From Flavobacterium sp. ALD4 (GTDB taxonomy: Bacteria; Bacteroidota; Bacteroidia; Flavobacteriales; Flavobacteriaceae), in NCBI RefSeq assembly GCF_002836475.1, contig NZ_PJBJ01000029.1:62001-126000 (forward strand): a stretch of 64,000 nucleotides of DNA, given 5' to 3'. Each line of letters opens with the position of its first letter. Positions within the stretch are counted from its first letter, which is position 1. The position numbers were made by a program, and so were the translations under genes. Shown piece after piece: positions 43,676-52,638 of the stretch. The notes under the pieces were generated by a model. The model was given only the letters and a program-made list of their open reading frames with translations, was not told where the DNA came from and searched no databases.

Positions 43676-44095
43676 TTAAAACTGCTCTCTTCCTGCAAAA
43701 TGAAAAGCACCTTCGATAGCTGCATTTTCATCACTGTCAGAACCGTGAACGGCATTTTCTCCAATAGAAGTAGCATATGCTTTACGGATAGTACCTTCAG
43801 CAGCATCAGCTGGATTAGTAGCACCGATTAGTGTTCTAAAATCTTCAACAGCGTTATCTTTTTCTAAAATAGCAGCAACAATAGCTCCTCTTGACATAAA
43901 TTCCACTAATTCACCGTAGAAAGGTCTTGCAGCGTGTACTGAGTAAAATGCTTGAGCATCTGCTACAGTAAGTTGAGTTAATTTCAAAGAAACAATTTTG
44001 AAACCTGCATTTGTAATCATTGCAAGTATGTTTCCGATGTGTCCGTTAGCAACAGCATCAGGCTTAATCATTGTAAATGTTCTATTTGTAGCCAT
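43676..44095 (-). CDS. ndk: Nucleoside diphosphate kinase
   Basis: 139 residues. It transfers the gamma phosphate between nucleotides. The active-site His117 is in N-A-V-H-G-S-D; the N-terminal [10 protein letters not shown] and R-x-A-Y motifs are present. Monocistronic, with a consensus TACTTTTG promoter box. Confidence 0.98.
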   Translation of the reverse strand: MATNRTFTMIKPDAVANGHIGNILAMITNAGFKIVSLKLTQLTVADAQAFYSVHAARPFYGELVEFMSRGAIVAAILEKDNAVEDFRTLIGATNPADAAEGTIRKAYATSIGENAVHGSDSDENAAIEGAFHFAGREQF

Positions 44096-44122
44096 TTTGT
44101 TTTGTATTTAGTAAATTTTGTG

Positions 44123-44130
44123 CAAAAGTA
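44123..44130 (-). promoter_or_regulatory. -7 promoter element of ndk
   Basis: The minus strand reads TACTTTTG, 27 bases before the ATG. Confidence 0.6.
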
Positions 44131-44206
44131 GACTTTTTTTTGAATTTAAATTAGGAACTCAGCAGTTTAGGTTGCTTTATTTACCAATTAGGCTGTTTCG
44201 TTGATC

Positions 44207-45478
44207 CTAAACTTTAAAAATCAAACTGTTTTTATAAAATAGCCATAAAATAAACGTCCATATATACGAGTAAATTAGAGCTCCTACTAAGGATGCCGAC
44301 ATGGGGTTGTCGAAATAGGGAAGAATCCAAAAACTATAAAGATATTGCTGGAGGTTAATCTGTTCCGATGGAATGTTCGGATTTTGAAATTGAATGATTC
44401 GTAATCCCTGTGGTATTATCTGGGAAAATGAAAAGACAATCATGGGGTTTACACCCCACATCAAGAATAGTTTGAATCCTTTCCTGATGTTTAAAATATC
44501 AATTATACAATAAAACAAGGTAAAAACCAGTATGGCCAGACCAGCGGTGAACAAAACATAAGAACTAGTCCAAAGCGATTTGTTTATTGGGAAAACGGTA
44601 TTCCAGACCAATCCAATTAGGACCAGTGCGCCACCGGTGAGTAGCATTTTTTTTATAATGGCAAGTTTGCTGTTGTCGCTGCTCAGTAATTGTCCAATCA
44701 GTATTCCTATTATGCCAGTGGCGATCGCCGGCAGGGTACTGAGAATTCCTTCAGGATCCCACGTTTTTGAATATACCCACAGATGGTCCTTTAACAGGAT
44801 ATTGTCCAGCCAGGCTGCTAAATTGGTTCCTTTTTCAAGGTTTGCTTCGCCAATTGTAGGGACGGGTACCAATGTCATCAACGTCCAATAGCCTACCAAT
44901 AAAGCTATAGCTGTTATGATTTGTGTTTTTTGATTTGATTTCAGATACAGAATTGAAATGAAAAAATAGACAATCCCGATGCGCTGCAGTACGCCTGGAA
45001 GTCGTACTTCCCTATAGGCCTCAATACCACCGAAAGCTAAAAAGAGACAAGCTGCCAGAATGGTAAGTGCAAGGTATAATTTGATTGTCGAATTGAAATT
45101 ACCCAAAAGGGCGTAGCCTACGCCAAAGGTTATGACCAGTCTTCCTGTCAGTAGAGGGATCCCCTCTAAATCAAAAAGTTGGATTTTGCCAAAATAATTG
45201 AAAAAAATCCCCAAACAAATTATCCGAAGCGAGCGCGCTAGTATTTTAGTGAAAGTAGCTCCATCAAAGGTTTTGGAATATAATGCAAATGGGATTGCTA
45301 CTCCCATGATGAAAATAAAAAATGGGAAAACCAGATCAGTTGGCGTACAACCATTCCAATCAGCATGTTCTAATGGTGGATAAATGGTGGACCAGTTACC
45401 CGGATTATTGACTATTGTCATTAATAAAACAGTACCTCCTCTAAATACATCCAATGAAATTAAGCGTTCTTTTGCCAT
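44207..45478 (-). CDS. HGSNAT-like multispan acyltransferase family protein
   Basis: 423 residues with about 10 hydrophobic helices. The N-terminus R-L-I-S-L-D-V-F-R-G and T-D-L-V-F-P-F-F-I-F-I-M-G-V-A are signatures of the heparan-alpha-glucosaminide N-acetyltransferase/DUF5009 family. Such bacterial proteins may acetylate amino sugars at the membrane, but the reaction is not shown. It precedes bshC on the same strand with a 57-base gap. Confidence 0.85.
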   Translation of the reverse strand: MAKERLISLDVFRGGTVLLMTIVNNPGNWSTIYPPLEHADWNGCTPTDLVFPFFIFIMGVAIPFALYSKTFDGATFTKILARSLRIICLGIFFNYFGKIQLFDLEGIPLLTGRLVITFGVGYALLGNFNSTIKLYLALTILAACLFLAFGGIEAYREVRLPGVLQRIGIVYFFISILYLKSNQKTQIITAIALLVGYWTLMTLVPVPTIGEANLEKGTNLAAWLDNILLKDHLWVYSKTWDPEGILSTLPAIATGIIGILIGQLLSSDNSKLAIIKKMLLTGGALVLIGLVWNTVFPINKSLWTSSYVLFTAGLAILVFTLFYCIIDILNIRKGFKLFLMWGVNPMIVFSFSQIIPQGLRIIQFQNPNIPSEQINLQQYLYSFWILPYFDNPMSASLVGALIYSYIWTFILWLFYKNSLIFKV

Positions 45479-45535
45479 TTATTTTCGTCTGAGTATAGTA
45501 AAAAGTACGAGCTTTTTTTTTATGCCTTTGTTCTT

Positions 45536-47128
45536 TTATGAAAGTGTAAGTATGTTGAAATTCTGTGCTAAAGGTTTCAAAGTATTCATTATTGTCGGAA
45601 TCAAATTGCTTCCATTTTCTAAATAAAATTCTGAAAAGTTAGCTTGACGTTCCTGCAGACTTTTGTTAGGAAATAATTCGTTTTGTAAATCGGTGATGCG
45701 TTCCAAGATATCACTCAACTTTCTTTTCTGTGCTTTTAATAAACGTTTTTCGAGATTGTCTAATCCTTTCGTTTGTTTAGCTTCCTGCGCTTTTACCGCT
45801 CCAACGAATGACTTGTCAGTTAGCTCCGTAATCTCGTATAATGCTTTGAATTGTTCCTGCAACTTATTTTTTAAAGTGGACATATCGATTGGAAATTCCG
45901 ATAATTGAGTTGTTTTAGTATTCACTAAATCAGCTTGTTTTGAAAACAAATCATTCCAGTTTAACTCTAACTTGTCTGCTTTTTTACCCTGCTTTTCAGT
46001 AGCCAATAGCACGGAGTTCCGAACTAAAAGTATTGGAAAAGTAATATTTACTGCATCAAAAAAAGATTTTAATTCCAACCAATAGGCGATTTCCCCGCCT
46101 CCACCGATGTAAGATAGATTAGGTAAAATTACTTCCTGATATAAAGGACGCATGATCACGTTAGGGCTAAACATTTCGGGATTACTCTCCAATAATACTA
46201 AGATTTCCTCCTCGGAAAATTCAATTTTAGTATTGTTTATTTTGTACTTCCCCTCTTCCAGAATGATGCGTTCCCGTATTTTATCTTCGATATAAAACAA
46301 ATTGATTTCGCGAGGGTTTACCTGTACGTTGTACTTTTTAAACTTTTCGGTTGTTTCAAGGACTGCTTTATGGGAAGTTTGGTGTAGTAGTTCTTCTTTT
46401 GCAAAAGGAATAAAAGCGCGTTTCAGATCGGCATCATCAGCATCAAGAATTACCAGACCGTATGTTCCAAAAAGCGAATTTGCTAAATGGCGTGTGGCGT
46501 CCGCTAGATTGTCGTGCTTGAGATAGGCGTCCTCAAATAAATCTTTCAAGGTTTCGGCATTTGTGCTTGAACCCAGTTCTTGAGCATACAATTCAAAAAC
46601 ATCGGACAATCCTTCGGTAGACAATCTCCCGACAGGTCCGGTGCTTTCTTTGTTCCATCTGAATTTTTTTCCCTTGAAATTGAAATAATTGATTTCTTCA
46701 AAATCATGGTCTTCCGTCGCCATCCAATAAATAGGGACAAAGTTGTAGGCAGGGTATTTTGCTTTTAACTCCTTAGTAAGATTAATAGTGGAGATGATTT
46801 TATATAAGAAATATAAAGGACCCGTAAATAAATTTAATTGATGTCCCGTAGTCACGGTAAATGTATTGGTCACTTTTAACGCTTCAATATTTTGTTGCGT
46901 CAAGTGAGACGTTTCAATAGCAGCATATTGTTTTTGCAATACAGAAACTAAAGCGATTCTGTTAGAATCATCATAATTGGCTTGTTTTTCAAGGACTTGT
47001 CCTTCAAAATTTTCAATTGTGGGGAAGCGGTTGTATAAAGATTGTAAATCGTTTTTTTGGTCTAAATAATCATTCATCAACAAGGAGAAATACCCTGAAT
47101 TTTGATAGCTGATACAGTCGGTAGGCAT
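45536..47128 (-). CDS. bshC: Bacillithiol biosynthesis cysteine-adding enzyme
   Basis: 530 residues. BshC adds cysteine to GlcN-malate, finishing bacillithiol, the low-molecular-weight thiol of many Bacteroidota and Firmicutes. The signature region is T-G-H-Q-L-N-L-F-T-G-P-L-Y-F-L-Y-K; the Rossmann core follows, and a C-terminal coiled coil (about 390-470) is typical. bshA and bshB are not in the window, as usual for this group. Confidence 0.94.
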   Translation of the reverse strand: MPTDCISYQNSGYFSLLMNDYLDQKNDLQSLYNRFPTIENFEGQVLEKQANYDDSNRIALVSVLQKQYAAIETSHLTQQNIEALKVTNTFTVTTGHQLNLFTGPLYFLYKIISTINLTKELKAKYPAYNFVPIYWMATEDHDFEEINYFNFKGKKFRWNKESTGPVGRLSTEGLSDVFELYAQELGSSTNAETLKDLFEDAYLKHDNLADATRHLANSLFGTYGLVILDADDADLKRAFIPFAKEELLHQTSHKAVLETTEKFKKYNVQVNPREINLFYIEDKIRERIILEEGKYKINNTKIEFSEEEILVLLESNPEMFSPNVIMRPLYQEVILPNLSYIGGGGEIAYWLELKSFFDAVNITFPILLVRNSVLLATEKQGKKADKLELNWNDLFSKQADLVNTKTTQLSEFPIDMSTLKNKLQEQFKALYEITELTDKSFVGAVKAQEAKQTKGLDNLEKRLLKAQKRKLSDILERITDLQNELFPNKSLQERQANFSEFYLENGSNLIPTIMNTLKPLAQNFNILTLS

Positions 47129-47187
47129 AGTTTACTAATTTGTGTAAATGTACTAAATTCAAATTTAATTTTGTCATTTGAAATAAT

Positions 47188-47207
47188 ATTTAGACATTTG
47201 TCTAAAT
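47188..47207. promoter_or_regulatory. Palindromic operator upstream of the ArsR/SdpR gene
   Basis: ATTTAGACA-TT-TGTCTAAAT, a perfect 9-bp inverted repeat, 19 bases before the regulator's ATG; a good candidate site for autorepression. Confidence 0.6.
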
Positions 47208-47225
47208 ATATAAATACAAGAAAAA

Positions 47226-47480
47226 ATGAATGCTATTTTTAAGGCATTAAATGATGTGACACGGAGGGAGATACTGGAGCTTTTAAAAGTTAAAGATTTA
47301 TCGGCAGGTGAAATTGCAGACCATTTCAATATTTCAAAACCGAGTATTTCACATCATTTAGATATTTTGAAACGTGCGGATTTAATCATTTTCGAAAAAA
47401 ACGGGCAATTCATCATTTATTCCCTTAACGCGACGGTAATGGAGGATGTATTGCAATGGATATTAACTTTTAAAAAATAA
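47226..47480 (+). CDS. ArsR-family autorepressor (SdpR-like)
   Basis: 84 residues. A winged-helix regulator: A-L-N-D-V-T-R-R-E-I-L-E-L-L at the start, the recognition helix I-S-K-P-S-I-S-H-H-L-D-I-L. There are no metal-sensing cysteines, and the next gene is sdpI-like, so this matches the SdpR autorepressor rather than a metal sensor. In Bacillus SdpR is sequestered by membrane SdpI when the toxin SdpC is bound; a similar loop is inferred. A palindrome overlaps its promoter region. Confidence 0.85.
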   Translation: MNAIFKALNDVTRREILELLKVKDLSAGEIADHFNISKPSISHHLDILKRADLIIFEKNGQFIIYSLNATVMEDVLQWILTFKK

Positions 47481-47484
47481 AATC

Positions 47485-48138
47485 ATGAAATTAACTTTGA
47501 AAAAAGAACTGCCTTTAATTGGAGTTCTATTGGCTCCTTTCGTCTATTTGGCGATTATTTGGAATACGTTACCGGAGAAAGTGCCGACACATTGGAATTA
47601 CAAGGGAGAAGTTGATCAATGGGGAGATAAATACTCCTTGATAGCCCTATTGTTTTTATTGCCTGTTTTGACTTATGTATTAATGCTAGTGATTCCTAAA
47701 ATTGATCCGAAAAAGAAAATCGAACAGATGGGAGGGAAGTATTATCAATTGAAATAGATATTGGTTTTGTTCATGTCGACATTGGCTTTTATTATTTTGT
47801 ATATATCGGTAAATCAATCCACATCAAGTCCAAATTTGATTTTTATTGCAGTTGGTGTCTTATTGATAGCACTGGGAAATTATTTCAAAGTAATCCAACC
47901 TAATTATTTTATTGGAATCAAAACACCTTGGACTATGGAGAATAAAGAAGTTTGGAAATTAACCCATATACTGGCTGGGAAACTCTGGATTATTGGCGGG
48001 CTGTTAATTGTATTGGGAAGTTTGACTATAGATAAAAGTGTTTTTATTTATATTTTTATAGGTACCCTTGCCATAATTACACTTGTACCGGTAATCTATT
48101 CTTATATTAAATTTAAAGAATTAAAGGTACAGGTATGA
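47485..48138 (+). pseudogene. SdpI-family immunity protein split by an in-frame TAG
   Basis: One frame encodes an N-terminal DUF1648 part (47485-47754, 90 residues, with L-P-E-K-V-P-T-H-W-N-Y-K-G-E and two helices). A TAG follows at 47755-47757. The rest (to 48138) is the SdpI domain with several helices and G-I-K-T-P-W-T-M-E-N-K-E-V-W. Together about 217 residues, the normal length for the family. No frameshift is needed; a single codon is stop. The downstream half could be translated from TTG 47761 or ATG 47773. SdpI is the signal-sensing immunity protein for SdpR. Confidence 0.8.
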
Positions 48139-48281
48139 TTTAAAACAAGTTTGATTACTGATACAGTTATTGGATAGAAGAGAATTTACTTGATCTAATA
48201 ATAGTAAAAATTACTGGAACTAAATACATTTGTTAGTTCCGGGAAATTGTATCAATTTTACAGAAATATTTTACCTTCCCT

Positions 48282-49565
48282 ATGAAAGAGAGTTCAAATC
48301 CGAAAAAAGAAAATTCATTAAAACATGTTCTTTTTGGTAGTTTAATTGGTACAACGATTGAGTTTTTTGATTTCTATATTTATGCTAATGCGGCAGTGTT
48401 GGTATTTCCTCAATTGTTTTTTCCTTCAGCAGACAGTACCAATTCGGTTTTACTCTCCTTAGCTACTTTTTCGATTGCCTTTCTGTCGCGACCTTTGGGC
48501 TCAGCAGTATTTGGCCATTATGGTGATAAGTTAGGGCGTAAAACTACGTTGGTAATCGCTTTGTTGACCATGGGTATTTCAACAGTTTCTATTGGTTTTT
48601 TACCTACTTATGCGAGCATCGGAATCGCTGCTCCTTTATTATTAATGCTATGTCGCTTTGGTCAAGGTGTTGGTTTAGGCGGTGAATGGGGTGGAGCCGT
48701 GTTGTTAGCTATCGAGAATGCTCCTCCAAATAAACGGGCATGGTACGGAATGTTTCCGCAATTAGGTGCACCAATAGGTTTGTTGCTTTCTGGTGGAACT
48801 TTCTTGATTTTAACAGATACGATGAGTTCCCAAGATTTTCTTGATTATGGATGGAGAATTCCATTTATAGCAAGTTCGTTATTAGTAGTGGTAGGTTTCT
48901 ATATCCGATTAAAAATTACTGAAACTCCCGCTTTTGAAAATTCCAAAAAAGAACAGGAAGAAGTGAAAATTCCGTTTTTTACTTTACTAAAATTTTATAA
49001 AAACCAGTTGATTTTTGGAACATTTGCTGCCATTACAACTTTCTTAGTTTTTTATCTAATGACGGTTTTTACATTGAGCTGGGCAACATCAGATTTGGGT
49101 TATTCCAAAAGAGATTTTTTGTTAATGCAGTTGTTTTCGGTGTTGTTTTTTGCGTTTTTCATTCCAGTTTCAGCTTTAATTGCTGATCGTATTGGGCGTA
49201 GACAAATACTTATTTATGCTACAATTGCTATAGCTATTTTTGGTTTTGCATTTTCATTTTTCATGAATTCAGGGAGTACCATTCTAGTAACTCTATTTTT
49301 ATGTGTGGGAATGACTTTAATGGGTTTTACTTATGGGCCATTAGGTACTTTTTTATCTGAATTGTTTCCTACTAATGTTCGTTATTCAGGGACTTCGTTA
49401 GCATTTAACATGGCAGGAATTATCGGAGCCGCATTTGCACCTATGATTGCGATTTGGTTGGCAACACATTATAGTTTGACTTATGTAGGCTTTTATTTGA
49501 CTTTCGCAGCTTGTATCTCTTTGTTTTCGTTGTTGGTAATTAGTAAAAAGGAACATAAGTTTTAG
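48282..49565 (+). CDS. MFS transporter, metabolite:H+ symporter family
   Basis: 427 residues with 12 predicted helices. The MHS signatures are G-T-T-I-E-F-F-D-F-Y-I-Y, F-L-S-R-P-L-G-S-A-V-F-G-H-Y-G-D-K-L-G-R-K and G-V-G-L-G-G-E-W-G-G-A. It is related to ProP and dicarboxylate/shikimate symporters. The substrate is unknown. Monocistronic. Confidence 0.9.
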   Translation: MKESSNPKKENSLKHVLFGSLIGTTIEFFDFYIYANAAVLVFPQLFFPSADSTNSVLLSLATFSIAFLSRPLGSAVFGHYGDKLGRKTTLVIALLTMGISTVSIGFLPTYASIGIAAPLLLMLCRFGQGVGLGGEWGGAVLLAIENAPPNKRAWYGMFPQLGAPIGLLLSGGTFLILTDTMSSQDFLDYGWRIPFIASSLLVVVGFYIRLKITETPAFENSKKEQEEVKIPFFTLLKFYKNQLIFGTFAAITTFLVFYLMTVFTLSWATSDLGYSKRDFLLMQLFSVLFFAFFIPVSALIADRIGRRQILIYATIAIAIFGFAFSFFMNSGSTILVTLFLCVGMTLMGFTYGPLGTFLSELFPTNVRYSGTSLAFNMAGIIGAAFAPMIAIWLATHYSLTYVGFYLTFAACISLFSLLVISKKEHKF

Positions 49566-49646
49566 TTTTTTTATAATAAAAAATAATTTCTAAATTGGAT
49601 TATGACTTCTAGTTGATGTTTTAAAGGAATTTGTGAAAATAACCCT

Positions 49647-49654
49647 TATTTTTG
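49647..49654 (+). promoter_or_regulatory. -7 promoter element of the radical SAM gene
   Basis: TATTTTTG lies inside the GTG-started extension of this frame. It places transcription near 49660, favouring the TTG start at 49672. Confidence 0.55.
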
Positions 49655-49671
49655 CACAAAACTTATTTCTT

Positions 49672-51876
49672 TTGAAAACCAAATTATTCCTCATCACGCC
49701 TCCTTTTACGCAACTGAATACACCTTATCCGGCAACCGCTTACATAAAGGGTTTTCTGAATACCAAAGGAATTGATTCCGTCCAGGCGGATTTGGGGATT
49801 GAAGTGATTTTGAAATTATTTTCGAAAGAAGGGCTTTTAAATTTGTTTAAAGTTTCAGGTTTAAAGTTTCAAGATTCAAAAAATACGATTTCAGATAATT
49901 CGAAACGAATTTATGCTTTACAAGAGGAATATATCAAAACGATTGATGCGGTAATCCGTTTTCTACAGGGGAAAAACCCAACCTTGGCTTTGCAAATTTG
50001 TCAGGAGGGTTATTTGCCTGAGGCTTCGCGTTTTGCGCAGCTGGAAGAATTGGATTGGGCTTTTGGGACTATGGGAACGCAGGACAAGGGAAAGCATTTA
50101 GCTACTTTGTACCTCGAAGATATCTCTGATTTTATTGTGGAATGCGTGGATTACAACTTTGGTTTTAGCCGTTATGCGGAACGTTTGGGTAGATCGGCCA
50201 ATTCTTTCGACGAACTGTACGAGGCTTTGCAGCAAGAGCCAACTTATATTGATGATGCTCTTCTTTCGATTCTAAAAGAACGAATAGAAACCATTCAGCC
50301 TACAGTATTTCTGATTTCGATTCCCTTTCCGGGAAATTTATATAGTGCTTTTCGTTCGGCCCAATGGATAAAAGAGTACCATCCTGAAATTAAAATTGCA
50401 GCGGGAGGTGGTTTCCCCAATACGGAACTACGTTCGCTTTCGGATGCCCGAGTTTTTGAGTTTTTTGATTTTATCACTTTGGATGATGGTGAAGTTCCTT
50501 TAGAGGAATTGATTGCCAATATCGAAAACGCAAATTACAATTCCTATAAACGCACCTTTCTGCTGGAAGATGGTAAAGTGGTGTACAAGAATAATTCGGT
50601 AAAACAGGATTACAAGCAATCGCAACTTGGAACACCCGATTATTCTGATTTGCTTTTGGACAAATACATTTCGGTTATCGAAATCGTGAATCCGATGCAC
50701 CGTATGTGGAGTGATGGTCGCTGGAACAAACTCACGATGGCTCACGGGTGCTATTGGGGGAAATGCACCTTTTGTGATATATCATTGGATTACATCAAAA
50801 TTTATGAACCGGTTGCAGCCAGTTTGCTTTGTGATCGCATGGAGCAAATGATGGAGCAAACGGGTGAAAATGGGTTTCATTATGTCGATGAAGCGGCACC
50901 TCCGGCATTGATGCGAGCGTTGGCACTCGAAATACTGAGAAGAAAATTATCAGTAACGTGGTGGACTAATATTCGGTTCGAAAAAAGTTTCTCTAGAGAT
51001 CTATGCTTATTATTAAAGGCTTCCGGCTGTATTGCTGTTTCCGGTGGTCTCGAAGTAGCCTCAGATCGTTTGTTGAAATTGATAGACAAGGGAGTAACGG
51101 TGGAGCAAGTAGCCAAAGTGACCCGCAATTTTACCGAAGCAGGGATTATGGTGCATTCTTATTTAATGTACGGCTATCCAACACAAACGGTTCAAGAAAC
51201 AGTGGACAGTCTGGAAATGGTGCGTCAATTATTTGAAGCAGGAGTATTGCAGTCGGGATTTTGGCATCAATTTGCTATGACAGCGCACAGTCCAGTAGGA
51301 ATGCACCCAGAGAAATTTGGTGTTGTCAAAGAAACTGAAATCATTGGAACTTTTGCAAACAACGATATTAACTATATTGATTCGACAGGAATCGACCATG
51401 AGAAGTTTAGTTTTGGCCTCAAGAAATCTTTATTTAATTTCATGCACGGAATCTGTTTCGACTATGAATTGCAAGACTGGTTTGAATTTAAGATTCCGAA
51501 GACTAAAATTTCTAGAGAATATATCTTTAACGCCTTGGAAGTGGCGGATGATTTCAATATAAAACCGGCGGCTAAAATTGTTTGGTTAGGCGGAAAGCCA
51601 TCGGTGGACTATTTTACAAAATCTAAGAAAGGAAACTCCTGGGATATGGTGAGCTTGACTTTCCACGATAAAAAAGATAGTTTTACCATTCAAACAAACA
51701 AACAAGAAGGAGAATGGGTGGTGGCAATACTTGATAAAATAGCAGTCGCCAGCACTAAGATTTTTACGTTTCAGGAAATTAAGTCGGATTTCGAGAGTAA
51801 TTTGGAAGACTTTGAATTGTTTTGGCACTCAAAACCAATTAATACTTTAAGGGAATTTGGGTTGTTAGTTCTTTAA
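49672..51876 (+). CDS. B12-binding radical SAM protein
   Basis: 734 residues from the chosen TTG; an in-frame GTG at 49633 lies upstream of the promoter box. After the N-terminal B12-binding-like domain (L-F-L-I-T-P-P-F ... P-A-A-G-G-F near 230-250), a radical SAM domain follows. Its cluster motif is H-G-C-Y-W-G-K-C-T-F-C, spaced C-x4-C-x2-C, not the canonical C-x3-C-x2-C. A G-G-L-E-V-A-S motif and a substrate-specific C-terminal third follow. Similar Bacteroidota proteins are of unknown function (methyl/alkyl transfer or rearrangement). Confidence 0.85.
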   Translation: MKTKLFLITPPFTQLNTPYPATAYIKGFLNTKGIDSVQADLGIEVILKLFSKEGLLNLFKVSGLKFQDSKNTISDNSKRIYALQEEYIKTIDAVIRFLQGKNPTLALQICQEGYLPEASRFAQLEELDWAFGTMGTQDKGKHLATLYLEDISDFIVECVDYNFGFSRYAERLGRSANSFDELYEALQQEPTYIDDALLSILKERIETIQPTVFLISIPFPGNLYSAFRSAQWIKEYHPEIKIAAGGGFPNTELRSLSDARVFEFFDFITLDDGEVPLEELIANIENANYNSYKRTFLLEDGKVVYKNNSVKQDYKQSQLGTPDYSDLLLDKYISVIEIVNPMHRMWSDGRWNKLTMAHGCYWGKCTFCDISLDYIKIYEPVAASLLCDRMEQMMEQTGENGFHYVDEAAPPALMRALALEILRRKLSVTWWTNIRFEKSFSRDLCLLLKASGCIAVSGGLEVASDRLLKLIDKGVTVEQVAKVTRNFTEAGIMVHSYLMYGYPTQTVQETVDSLEMVRQLFEAGVLQSGFWHQFAMTAHSPVGMHPEKFGVVKETEIIGTFANNDINYIDSTGIDHEKFSFGLKKSLFNFMHGICFDYELQDWFEFKIPKTKISREYIFNALEVADDFNIKPAAKIVWLGGKPSVDYFTKSKKGNSWDMVSLTFHDKKDSFTIQTNKQEGEWVVAILDKIAVASTKIFTFQEIKSDFESNLEDFELFWHSKPINTLREFGLLVL

Positions 51877-52066
51877 CGACTATGCTAACTTCTTATATAA
51901 AAGCGGTGGTGATATAATTCGAAATTTTAAAGGAATGAATCAAATTTATACTTTTCGATATCGCTGTGTCCGAGGTACAACTATATCTTTGTAGCATAAA
52001 ACTATCTTTTTATCTTACGAAAACGTTTTCTTTTACTTATTTTTACGACTATAAAAATTCCATTTA

Positions 52067-52552
52067 ATGAGTGATAGTTATAAAGTAAAAGTAAATGATT
52101 CTTTTCAATTTGATTTTGATAAGGAACAAGTTTCACGGCTCGACGCTGTAAATATGGATACTAATACATTCCATATATTACACGAAAACAAACCGTACAA
52201 AGCGGAGATTCTCTCGGCTGATTTCAATCATAAAACATACACTGTCAAAGTGAATAATAACAGTTATACTGTTGCTATTTCCAATGATTTAGACCAACTT
52301 ATCCATGAATTGGGATTTGAGGTAGGGTTGACTAAACAAATCAATGCTATCAAAGCACCTATGCCGGGATTGATTTTGGAAATTAGTGTGATAGTGGGAC
52401 AAACAGTAAAAGAAAACGATAGCCTGTTGATTTTGGAAGCTATGAAAATGGAAAACAGTTTTCTTTCTCCACGTGACGGAATTATCAAATCGATTTCGGT
52501 ACTGCTAGGAGATGCTGTGGACAAAGGACAGCTTTTAATTGAGTTTGAATAA
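52067..52552 (+). CDS. Biotin carboxyl carrier protein of an acyl-CoA carboxylase
   Basis: 161 residues. The C-terminal biotinyl domain carries E-A-M-K-M-E-N with biotinylated Lys127; the N-terminal 90 residues form an extra beta-rich domain seen in Bacteroidota carriers. It opens an operon-like cluster with the biotin carboxylase and the carboxyltransferase. With these it carboxylates an acyl-CoA (probably propionyl-CoA). Confidence 0.9.
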   Translation: MSDSYKVKVNDSFQFDFDKEQVSRLDAVNMDTNTFHILHENKPYKAEILSADFNHKTYTVKVNNNSYTVAISNDLDQLIHELGFEVGLTKQINAIKAPMPGLILEISVIVGQTVKENDSLLILEAMKMENSFLSPRDGIIKSISVLLGDAVDKGQLLIEFE

Positions 52553-52638
52553 GAAAGTAAGAGAAAAGAAATAGAATAAAGAACTAAGAATATAGAGAAA
52601 AGACTTTCTATCAATATGCAATTTTATCTACGAAAATA

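Noticed and set aside
44893..45380. Antisense ORFs within the HGSNAT-like gene
   Set aside because: Shadow frames without start context or family resemblance.
47758..47775. Stop-codon recoding (TAG read-through) in sdpI
   Set aside because: No known signal near it, and other broken genes in the window show all three stop codons, so ordinary mutation is simpler.
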